Origin: Thermoanaerobaculia bacterium
Lineage (GTDB): Bacteria; Acidobacteriota; Thermoanaerobaculia; Multivoradales; J023
Reading direction: 5' to 3'
Assembly (NCBI GenBank): GCA_030431255.1
Contig: JAUIJL010000009.1
Coordinates: forward strand, 124,001-188,000
Length of the DNA stretch: 64,000 nucleotides
The position numbers and the translations under genes were made by a program. This document shows positions 43,607 to 51,773 of this stretch, one piece after another. The stretch's first letter is position 1. Each line of letters starts with the position of its first letter. The notes under the pieces were generated by a model. The model searched no databases and was not told where the DNA came from. It saw only the letters and a list, made by a program, of their open reading frames with translations.

Positions 43607-43634
43607 TGAGATAGCCGTCCACCTCATCCCACTT
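43607..43634 (+). promoter_or_regulatory. Conserved 28-bp motif, copy 3
   Basis: TGAGAT-N10-CTCATCCCACTT, 43 bases upstream of the SCO1 start. The bases just before it (43584-43611: TTCTC, A-tract, TCTC, GTGAGA) match the palindromic site at 29541-29569. Confidence 0.8.
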
Positions 43635-43677
43635 CCTCCCCGACAACCGATTCAACCCATCGGCCCGGAGGAAGAAG

Positions 43678-45189
43678 ATGACCTGCGAACGCGCCCTATC
43701 CTTTCCCCTGCTCGCCCTATTCTGGGGCGGGCTCCTGCTCGGAATCCCCTACGCTGCCCAGGCCTCGGCCCAGGGAAGCGAGAAACCCGCCGACCACGAC
43801 CACGGCAATGGTCACAGCGGAGGCAGCCACGCCGTCCACGGACACGGCGGACACGCAAGCCACGGACATGGCGGCCACGGCAACGCCTCGCCGGAGACGA
43901 CCGGCGGCGATCCGACCGCCCCGGCCCCACTGCGCCTCGTGCGGCTTCCGGACGCGGAGCTGATAGACCAAGAAGGACGACAGGTCAGCCTAACTGAGCT
44001 GGTGGCGGGTCGACGAGCCGCCATCAACTTCATTTTCACCTCCTGCACCACGGTCTGCCCACCCATGGGCGCGCTTTTCGCGCGTTTACAGCGGGATTTG
44101 GAAGCTCGCGGAGACGACGATATCGCCTTCATCTCCATCAGCATCGACCCATCGGTGGATTCGCCGCGGCGTTTGAAGACATGGTCCGAGCGTTTCGACG
44201 GCAGCGACGAATGGCGTCTGCTCACCGGACCGAAGCTGATCGTCGACGATTTGCTCAAGGACCTCGGCGTGTTCACCGCCCTCAAGGAGCAGCACGCTCC
44301 GCTGATCTTGCTCGGCGATCCGAGCACCCAAACCTGGATCCGCGCCCACGGCCTCGCCCCGCCCAAGGACTTGACCGCCGTGCTCGACGGTCTACCCAAC
44401 GCGGAGCTGATTAGCACCGCTGAGTTGGCCCCCAGGAAACTACCTGGCACCTCTGAATTGACTCCCAGGAAACTACCTGGCACCGCCTCCAGGAAACTAC
44501 CTGGCACCTCTGAATCGCCCTCCGCGAAACTACCTGGCACCGTCGACAGCGCCGGCACCGTCGACAGCACCGTCGGCAATGACGCGGCCCGGGAATATTT
44601 CACCGACACGGTGCTTCTGGATCAACACGGCGAGTCGCGACGTTTTTACAGCGACTTGATCGCCGGACGCACCGTGGTCATCAACCCATTCTTCGCCACC
44701 TGCTCCGGCAGCTGCCCGGTGATGCACCGGGCCTTGCGACAGGCCCAATCGACCCTCGCCGATCGGCTGGGACGCGACGTTTTCTTTCTTTCGATCACCG
44801 TCGATCCGGAAGGCGATACCCCCGAGCGGCTGAAGGCCTATGCCGACGCATTCGACGCCGGACCCGGCTGGAGCTTCCTCACCGGCTCTCCCGACGATGT
44901 CGACCGGGTGCTGGCCAAGCTCGGCCAACAGGTTTCTCGAAAGGAGGCCCACCAAGCCATTTTCCTGGTGGGCAATGAGCGAACCGGTCTGTGGCAGAAG
45001 GTCTTTGGCCTCGGGCCGCCCGAGGACTTGCTAGCCGCCGTGAAGGCCGCAGCCGACGATGCACCACAGCCGGCTTCGCCACCTCGTACTTCGGCAACTC
45101 AGGCCGAAGTCTCGCTCACCTCCAACGCCCAGCCTTCCTCAGCATCCACATCCGCCTCGACGACCTCAGCCCAAGGAGATCTACGATGA
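43678..45189 (+). CDS. Two-domain SCO1/SenC copper protein with His-rich N-terminus
   Basis: 503 residues. A signal peptide (residues 1-32) is followed by a His/Gly-rich stretch (about 39-72, with runs such as HGHGGHASHGHGGHG). Then come two SCO1/SenC thioredoxin-fold domains, each with copper ligands intact: C123xxxC127 with H206, and C342xxxC346 with H425. SCO proteins deliver copper to or maintain thiols of copper oxidases. The linker (residues 254-288) has four KLPGT repeats encoded by a 16-bp REP-like motif. The oxidase gene overlaps its stop as ATGA, so it probably metallates the giant oxidase. Tandem SCO domains are unusual. Confidence 0.88.
   Translation: MTCERALSFPLLALFWGGLLLGIPYAAQASAQGSEKPADHDHGNGHSGGSHAVHGHGGHASHGHGGHGNASPETTGGDPTAPAPLRLVRLPDAELIDQEGRQVSLTELVAGRRAAINFIFTSCTTVCPPMGALFARLQRDLEARGDDDIAFISISIDPSVDSPRRLKTWSERFDGSDEWRLLTGPKLIVDDLLKDLGVFTALKEQHAPLILLGDPSTQTWIRAHGLAPPKDLTAVLDGLPNAELISTAELAPRKLPGTSELTPRKLPGTASRKLPGTSESPSAKLPGTVDSAGTVDSTVGNDAAREYFTDTVLLDQHGESRRFYSDLIAGRTVVINPFFATCSGSCPVMHRALRQAQSTLADRLGRDVFFLSITVDPEGDTPERLKAYADAFDAGPGWSFLTGSPDDVDRVLAKLGQQVSRKEAHQAIFLVGNERTGLWQKVFGLGPPEDLLAAVKAAADDAPQPASPPRTSATQAEVSLTSNAQPSSASTSASTTSAQGDLR
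44436..44541 (+). repeat. Four in-frame direct copies of a REP-like motif
   Basis: GAAACTACCTGGCACC is present exactly at 44436, 44469, 44493 and 44526, spaced 33, 24 and 33 bases, all multiples of three. Each encodes KLPGT. It lies in the linker between the two SCO1 domains. Confidence 0.9.
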
Positions 45190-48100
45190 GCCGACATCCG
45201 AGCCTTTCCGAACGCTTCTCCCTTCCTCGATCTTGGTCCTGGTTTGGGTCTCGGGCCCTCGTGCCATGGATCGTGGTGATGCTCGCTCCGACGACGGTCT
45301 TTGCCGACGGGCGATCCTGCCCGCAAATCGAGCCCATCGACGCTTGCCCCAGGATTGTCACCGCCGACGTGGTGGCCCTCGATCAACCCTATTTCTTCAA
45401 CCGTCTCGGAGCCAGCCAGCCCAATGGTCAGATCTTTGCCCTGCGCTCCGATGTGGTGTGCATGCAGGGCACGAGCTGCACGGAGGACGACATGACCCCC
45501 GGCCACGTGATGCTCGATCCGGAAAAACGACCTCGCCCCATGGTCTTGCGGGTGCCCCAGGGGGAATGTCTGCGCATCGACTTCGAGAATTTGCTCACGC
45601 CCCACGAGGTGAGCGGGAGCAGCATCGAATTCAAAGAAGAATACGGCATCGACTCCAAGATTCCGGGCACGGTCACCCGCCAAGCCGGCGTCCATGTGAT
45701 GGGTCTGTCTTTGGTCGCCGCCTGTGACGAAGATCAGAGCGCTCCCGCCATCGATGCCGACGCGTCGTTTGCCGGCGCCAATGAAAGCAGCTTGGTCGGC
45801 CCCGGCGAACGTCGCACGTACATCTACAAGGCGGACCAAGAAGGTGCCTATTTGATGCAAAGCACCGGCGCAATGGCCGGTCTTTTGGACGGCAACGGCC
45901 AGACAGCCCTCGGCATGCACGGCATGGTCAATGTGCAGCCACCGGGCGCGGTCTTCTTCCGCAGCCAGGTGACCCGCGAGGATCTGCTGGCCGCCAACCG
46001 ACGTGACGACTGCCCGTATCCCCTCACCCCCACCGAAGACGGCGACCTTTGTCTGACCCCGCGGGGTCAGCCGTTGATCGACTATTGGGCCGAGGACGAA
46101 AACGGTCGTCCGATTCTCGCCCTGATCGATCCGGATCCCGACTCCGACCCCAACACCCACGACGCCGAGCTGGTGGGCAGCGATTTGACCGCCATCATCG
46201 CCTATCAAGCGAAGGATCGATCCCAACCCGGCGAATTCCCCTTCGACCCCGAGGATCCCTTGTGCTTCCCGGTGCCCGCGGCCACCGGCGATGCGCCCCT
46301 CGACAGCCGCTGCAAACGGCCTTTCCGGGAAATCACCACCATTTACCAGGAGCCTTTGGCCTCCACCGCCCAATCCCTGCCGTGTCTGACCTCCGGTGCC
46401 CAAAACGCCGTGGGCGAGCCCGGCGATTGGCAGACCGCATCAGGCATCACCACCATCACCCTACCCGAGAGCGACGGCTCGAACGGCTCGGTGACCGCCA
46501 GCCAAACCCCTTGCCCCACCTCCTGGAATGTGACGCCGTATTTGACCGACATCTTTTCCGCCAACGGCTCCCTCGACAGCTTCAGCATCAACTTCGGCAT
46601 GGATGCCATCGGCCCGCGGGTGCTCGCCAATCGGGTGCGCATCGGCCCCCAAGGCGATTGTGTGGGCTGCAAATATGAGGAGTTCTTCCTCAGCTCCTGG
46701 CCCAACGGTGACCCCGCCCAGGTCTCGACCCAGCCTCCGGGTCTTTCCGACGGCACGGACGATTCGGACGGCGACGGCTCCACCGACACGGACGGTGAGG
46801 CGATCCGTTTTCCCGACGACCCCTCGAATGTGTACCACTCCTATTTGGGGGATCCGGTCAAATATCGCATCGCCTCCGCCGGCGGCGCCGCGGCCCACGT
46901 CCACCATCAACACGCCCACCAATGGCTGCATACTCCGAACGCCTCCGCCGGCCACTATTTGGACAGCCAAACTTTGACCCCGGGCTCCACCTACACCCTG
47001 GAAATGGTCTACAGCGGCTCGGGCAATCGCAACGAAACCGCCGGCGATTCCATCTTTCACTGCCACTTCTATCCCCACTTTGCCTCAGGCATGTGGGCCC
47101 TGTGGCGGGTGCACGACGTATTTGAGGAGGGCACCCGCATGGACCCGGAGACCGGCCGACCCGCCGACGCCTGGCAATGCGAGCTGGATGGCGAGATCCA
47201 CGATGGCGCCGCCTGTCGTCGAGCGCAGCAGAACGGACAAACCGTGCGCTGGCAGCTTGCCGAGCCCAATCGAGCCCTGCCGGATCCGACCATCGCCGAG
47301 GGCACCCCGATTCCGGCGGTGGTCCCCCTTCCGAGCCTAGCCATGCCGCCCATGCCCGCGCCGGTGGCCGTGTCGCCGGACGGCAAACGCGGGCTCACCC
47401 TGGTCCGCCAATCCCCCGACGGCTGGGGCGTGTTGGGCAGTGATCACGAGATCACCGCCGAGCTGGCGGAGAAAATCGGCAATCCGGGTTTTCCCTTTTT
47501 CATTCCGGGTTTGGCCGGCCAGCGGGCCGTTCGGCCGCCCCTGGACGTGCCGCGCATCGAGCACGAAGGTGAGGAGCTGGCCCTCGATGGCGGCCTGCCC
47601 CGCCACCGCATCGGCGCCTCGCCGGCGCCCGCGGAGCTCACCGATTCCACCGCAGCCGACGGTTGCACCCCCGCCGCCGCCGGCAACCCCTTCCGGGAAT
47701 GCCATACCCGACACGATTTCTCGAAGATTCTGCTCGACGTCAACGCCGAGCAGCTCGACGCCGACGGCGAGCCGGCCGAGCGGTTGGCCATGTGGTGGCA
47801 CGGCGATCTCTTCCCCGGTGGACGGATCCCCAGCTGCGGCACCGACGGCGTTTGCGATTCGAAAACATCGTTCCGTCTGAACGGCAGCCGACCCGCCGCC
47901 GGCGCCCCCTACGCCGACCCCTGTGCCCTCGAGGACCGTTGGAACGGCGAAACCCGTCACTACAAGGCCGCGGCCATCCAAACCGACGTGGTGTTCACCA
48001 AGGAAGGTTGGCACTTCCCCCAACAGCGCATGCTGAGCCTGTGGGAGGACGTGCAACCCACCCTGGATGGGCAGCGCACCCCGGAGCCCCTCTTTTTCCG

Positions 48101-51100
48101 CGCCGCTTCCGGCGAGTGCATAGACTTCTGGCACGCCAACTTGGTGCCGAGCGAATACAGCCTCGACGACTACCAGGTGCGGACCCCCACGGACATCATC
48201 GGCCAGCACATTCACCTGGTGAAATTCGACGTCACCTCGTCCGACGGTGCCGCCAACGGCTTCAACTACGAAGACGCCACCTTCAGCCCCGACGAGGTGC
48301 GCGAGCGCATCAACGCGATCAACGCCGGCGGTGGCCTGAGAGTCCGTCCGGGCGAGGTCTGCCCGGACGGCTCGGCTCCCGGCCCCCTGGGTCGCTGCTT
48401 GCTCGAAGCCCGGGAGCTGCCGTTCTTCGGCGCCGGTCCCGGAGGTCGTTGGATCGGCGCTATGGCCACGGTGCAACGTTGGATGGCCGATCCCCTGGAA
48501 GACGTCTACGGCAACGACCGCACCCTGCGCACGGTCTTCACCCACGACCACATGTCGCCGTCGACCCACCAACAAACCGGTCTCTACGCCGGCCTGCTGG
48601 TGGAGCCGGCGTGCTCCCAATGGGTCGATTCGTGGACTGGCGAGGTCATGGGCGGCAGCTTCGACCCCTTGGGTGAAGATTGCCGGAGCGCCTACGCCGC
48701 GCGACCGTCCGACGGTGGTCCCACCAGCTGGCGGGCGAATATCCTCTATCGCGAAGACGACGAAGCTTCACCTTCCTACGAGACCGGCAAACCCACGCCG
48801 CGCCTGACCGGTGTGCGCGAATTCGCCCTCGAATTCCAGGACATCGCCTTGACCTACCCGCGGCAGATTCAGCATCCGCCGAGCACCTTGGCCCTCGAGC
48901 AAATCTGCCCGAGCTGTCCTGGACCGTCCCAAGGGGCCGGCATCGGCCCGAGCTCGGTGGCCAATAAATTCAACTATGGGGTCGACTTCCCGCGCGTGGT
49001 CAACAGCCCGGGCATCACCGCCCCCACGGGTCCGTGGCCCCAAGCGGTGACCTTCGGCGCCATGCTCGGCATCTACTCCATCAACTACCGCAGCGAGCCC
49101 CTGGCTCCCCGGGTCACCGGCGCCGACGGAGCCCCGCCACCGGCCACCGGCGAGCGTTTGCCGGCCCAGGACTACGCCCAGGTCTATCGCTCCATCGAAC
49201 GGTTGAACCCGGCCCTCAACAAACAGCCCGATTGGTATCCGCCGCTCACCGGCGGTGTCCAAGGCACGGATCCCATCACGCCGCTTTTGGAGGCATACGC
49301 CGGCGACCCGATCCAGATCCGCACCTTGACCGGTGCCCACTTCCTCAACCATCAGCTCAGCCTGCGCGGCCTGCCGTGGCTCTTCGAGCCTTCCCTGGCT
49401 AATTCCGGCTATCGTGCCGCCCAGTCGACCTCGTTGTCCGAGCATTTCGAGCTCAATATTCGATTGCCTCGCGAGATTGGAGGCCCACAGGTGGACTACC
49501 TCTACCAAACGGACCTCTCCGACCAAGGCCAAGCCAAAGGCGCCTGGGGCCTGCTGAGGTCCTACGCCCAGCGTCAAGATTTCCTCGAGCCCCTACCGAA
49601 CAACGTCCCGTCCCAGAAACTACCTGGCACCGCCAAGAAACTACCTGGCACCGCCAGAACCGAGGTGCCAGCAGAGGTGCCAGGTAGTTTCAGAACTGCT
49701 GCCGAGATGCCGGCTGCCGAGGTACCAGGTAGTTTCCGAGCCGACGGCAGCTGGGTCTGTAGCCCGGATTCGTTGGCGGGAAGCAACGGCTTCCAAACCC
49801 GACGTTACCGGGTGCTCGCCCTGAGCGCCGCCGACTTCGCGCCGGACGTGCCCCTGCCCTATCGCAGCCCCATGGACTTGGTCTTACAAACCACCGACGA
49901 AGACGGCAACACGACCACCTCCCCGTGGCCTACGGCGATCGAAAGCCCCGAAGCGGTGATCTACGCCCTGGCCGAGGATCTCGTGGCCACGGACGAAGGC
50001 TGGCGTTGGGCGGATCGGCGCCTAGCGGAGCCTTTGGTGTTGCGGGCCGCCGCCGGCGATTGCCTGGAGGTGACCCTGGAGAATCACCTCGACCCCACGG
50101 CCACACCCTTCGTGACCGACAATCCCACCCGCATGGCCCTGGAAGCGCCCTTGACCGGTAGCGCGGATTGCACCGACGCCGTCTATTCGCAACGCCTGGC
50201 CCAAGTCCGAGACGGATCCGACCCCAGCGCTCTCGACGGATACGCCGAGCTGTGCGCGGGCAGCTTCGCCGCTTCCACCCGGGTGGGGCTCGCGCCCCAA
50301 TTGGTGACTTACGATCCCTTGCACGGCGCCGGCTACGACGCGGGTTTCAACCCCGTGCAAACCGTGCCGTCCAAATCTTCCAAAGACCTGTCGTCGAAGA
50401 ACCCGGACGCACCGGCGCCTTCGCGCACCTATTTCTGGTACGCCGGCCATGTGCAAACCGACGACGACGGTCGACACGACTACACCCCCGTGGAATTCGG
50501 CGCCGCCAATCTCCTGCCCGCCGATCCGCTCTTCCAAGCCACCAAGGGTCTCTTCGGTGCCTTGATCATCGAGCCCCTGGGCGCTCGCTGGGTGGAAGAC
50601 GCCCGCACTCGCCTCCAAGCCGAGATCTACCCGGCGAAAGGAGAGCCTTTCCGGGAAGGAGTGCTCTTCCTACAAGACGACCTGGAGCTCTATTTCCGCG
50701 ACCAAGATGGTGATTATCAAGCGCTGAACGTTCAGAACGTGGCCAATTTCTCGGGTCAGCTGAGCGCCGTGGGTTATGGCACGGAAACGCCCCTCATGCG
50801 CATGACACCGCCCGCATCCCACGATGTCGCGGTCAATGGCGATCAGCAGAATCCAGAGGATCCACAGCCCTACGGCTCCTTCCAAATTTCCGACTTCGTC
50901 GACCAAAGCTGCTGGCTGTCGAGCGCTCAGGCGGGCAGGGATCCGGCGACCACGATGCTCGTGGCCCACGCCGGCACGCCCTATCGAATCCGTCTGGTCC
51001 ACACCCTCGGCAACTTCACGCCCCAGACTTTCGAGCTGCACGGCCACGGCTGGCAAGAGGAGCCGTACACGCCCCTCGACGGCCACGCCAACGTCGGCGG

Positions 51101-51773
51101 ATTTGCCGGACCGGGTCCTGTGCCCCAAACCCTCGGTGACAACCCTTACTCCCAATGGATGGGCTCCCAGGGCGGCATCGGTGCCGGCCAACACTTCGAC
51201 GTGGTGCTGGCGCCGGTCGGCGAAGGCACATCCCAAGCTCGACACAACGGAGCTGGAGGGCAACTGAAAAAAACCGGCGATTACCTCTACCGCACCTGGC
51301 AGAGCAACGGCTTCATCGGCGGCACTTGGGGCCTTTTCCGTGTCGGGCCCGAGATTCCCGCCGGGGAAAAGCGCGACATCGTCGCCCTCTTGCGGGTCGT
51401 ACAGACCGAGTCCGGCGACACCTCCGTGATCGGCAGCAATTCCTCGATTCTCGGCTCTGTCCCCGGCGAGGCGCGATTCTCCCGACGGCTGTGGATCCAC
51501 GCCGAGCAAGCCGATGATCCGCAACACGGTCCTTGCGCCGGTGAGCCCATCGGCATCGTCGAGCCTTCCGACCCCGTGGGCCCGACACAGACCTGGACCT
51601 GGACCGGCGACGTGGGCCGTGCCGATCGCCTATGTGTGAGGTCCGAGGCCGGCGGTCAGGATCGTTCGGTCATCGCCGAGGATCTGCCCTGTCCGGATGC
51701 TGCCGAGCAAGGCAACCCGCCATCAGAAACCGCTAGCACCAAGCCCATCCGTCGTATGGGAGGGCAAGGCTGA
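45186..51773 (+). CDS. Giant multicopper oxidase (MofA/McoA-like)
   Basis: 2195 residues, about four times a normal three-domain oxidase, from ATG 45186 with AAGGAG upstream. The signal peptide ends near VFADG. A full type-1/type-3 copper site lies early: HVHHQHAH (571-578) and HCHFYPHFASGM (625-636, Met as axial ligand). Further His clusters are IGQHIHLVKFD (H1008, H1010), THDHMSPSTHQQ (1120-1128) and ELHGHGW (H1952, H1954); the last domain has no HCH motif. Very long oxidases with several cupredoxin units include the Mn(II) oxidases MofA and McoA. It is co-operonic with SCO1 and cytochrome genes. A REP-like linker is at residues 1478-1518. Mn(II) oxidation is inference. Confidence 0.85.
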   Translation: MSRHPSLSERFSLPRSWSWFGSRALVPWIVVMLAPTTVFADGRSCPQIEPIDACPRIVTADVVALDQPYFFNRLGASQPNGQIFALRSDVVCMQGTSCTEDDMTPGHVMLDPEKRPRPMVLRVPQGECLRIDFENLLTPHEVSGSSIEFKEEYGIDSKIPGTVTRQAGVHVMGLSLVAACDEDQSAPAIDADASFAGANESSLVGPGERRTYIYKADQEGAYLMQSTGAMAGLLDGNGQTALGMHGMVNVQPPGAVFFRSQVTREDLLAANRRDDCPYPLTPTEDGDLCLTPRGQPLIDYWAEDENGRPILALIDPDPDSDPNTHDAELVGSDLTAIIAYQAKDRSQPGEFPFDPEDPLCFPVPAATGDAPLDSRCKRPFREITTIYQEPLASTAQSLPCLTSGAQNAVGEPGDWQTASGITTITLPESDGSNGSVTASQTPCPTSWNVTPYLTDIFSANGSLDSFSINFGMDAIGPRVLANRVRIGPQGDCVGCKYEEFFLSSWPNGDPAQVSTQPPGLSDGTDDSDGDGSTDTDGEAIRFPDDPSNVYHSYLGDPVKYRIASAGGAAAHVHHQHAHQWLHTPNASAGHYLDSQTLTPGSTYTLEMVYSGSGNRNETAGDSIFHCHFYPHFASGMWALWRVHDVFEEGTRMDPETGRPADAWQCELDGEIHDGAACRRAQQNGQTVRWQLAEPNRALPDPTIAEGTPIPAVVPLPSLAMPPMPAPVAVSPDGKRGLTLVRQSPDGWGVLGSDHEITAELAEKIGNPGFPFFIPGLAGQRAVRPPLDVPRIEHEGEELALDGGLPRHRIGASPAPAELTDSTAADGCTPAAAGNPFRECHTRHDFSKILLDVNAEQLDADGEPAERLAMWWHGDLFPGGRIPSCGTDGVCDSKTSFRLNGSRPAAGAPYADPCALEDRWNGETRHYKAAAIQTDVVFTKEGWHFPQQRMLSLWEDVQPTLDGQRTPEPLFFRAASGECIDFWHANLVPSEYSLDDYQVRTPTDIIGQHIHLVKFDVTSSDGAANGFNYEDATFSPDEVRERINAINAGGGLRVRPGEVCPDGSAPGPLGRCLLEARELPFFGAGPGGRWIGAMATVQRWMADPLEDVYGNDRTLRTVFTHDHMSPSTHQQTGLYAGLLVEPACSQWVDSWTGEVMGGSFDPLGEDCRSAYAARPSDGGPTSWRANILYREDDEASPSYETGKPTPRLTGVREFALEFQDIALTYPRQIQHPPSTLALEQICPSCPGPSQGAGIGPSSVANKFNYGVDFPRVVNSPGITAPTGPWPQAVTFGAMLGIYSINYRSEPLAPRVTGADGAPPPATGERLPAQDYAQVYRSIERLNPALNKQPDWYPPLTGGVQGTDPITPLLEAYAGDPIQIRTLTGAHFLNHQLSLRGLPWLFEPSLANSGYRAAQSTSLSEHFELNIRLPREIGGPQVDYLYQTDLSDQGQAKGAWGLLRSYAQRQDFLEPLPNNVPSQKLPGTAKKLPGTARTEVPAEVPGSFRTAAEMPAAEVPGSFRADGSWVCSPDSLAGSNGFQTRRYRVLALSAADFAPDVPLPYRSPMDLVLQTTDEDGNTTTSPWPTAIESPEAVIYALAEDLVATDEGWRWADRRLAEPLVLRAAAGDCLEVTLENHLDPTATPFVTDNPTRMALEAPLTGSADCTDAVYSQRLAQVRDGSDPSALDGYAELCAGSFAASTRVGLAPQLVTYDPLHGAGYDAGFNPVQTVPSKSSKDLSSKNPDAPAPSRTYFWYAGHVQTDDDGRHDYTPVEFGAANLLPADPLFQATKGLFGALIIEPLGARWVEDARTRLQAEIYPAKGEPFREGVLFLQDDLELYFRDQDGDYQALNVQNVANFSGQLSAVGYGTETPLMRMTPPASHDVAVNGDQQNPEDPQPYGSFQISDFVDQSCWLSSAQAGRDPATTMLVAHAGTPYRIRLVHTLGNFTPQTFELHGHGWQEEPYTPLDGHANVGGFAGPGPVPQTLGDNPYSQWMGSQGGIGAGQHFDVVLAPVGEGTSQARHNGAGGQLKKTGDYLYRTWQSNGFIGGTWGLFRVGPEIPAGEKRDIVALLRVVQTESGDTSVIGSNSSILGSVPGEARFSRRLWIHAEQADDPQHGPCAGEPIGIVEPSDPVGPTQTWTWTGDVGRADRLCVRSEAGGQDRSVIAEDLPCPDAAEQGNPPSETASTKPIRRMGGQG
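49616..49736. repeat. Inverted REP-like cluster inside the oxidase gene
   Basis: GAAACTACCTGGCACC occurs at 49616 and 49637 and its reverse complement at 49676 (exact) and 49721 (GGTACC variant), with partial copies between. The reading frame continues through all of them, giving KLPGT then EVPGSF units. The arms can form long hairpins. Confidence 0.9.

Noticed and set aside
44436-44541. CRISPR-like array in the SCO1 gene
   Set aside because: Units are 16 bp with 8- or 17-bp spacers, in frame, without leader or cas genes; the protein linker/REP explanation fits better.
45099-48620. Long minus-strand frames (434 and 427 codons) opposite the oxidase
   Set aside because: They are antisense to clear cupredoxin motifs and have no ribosome site or family features.
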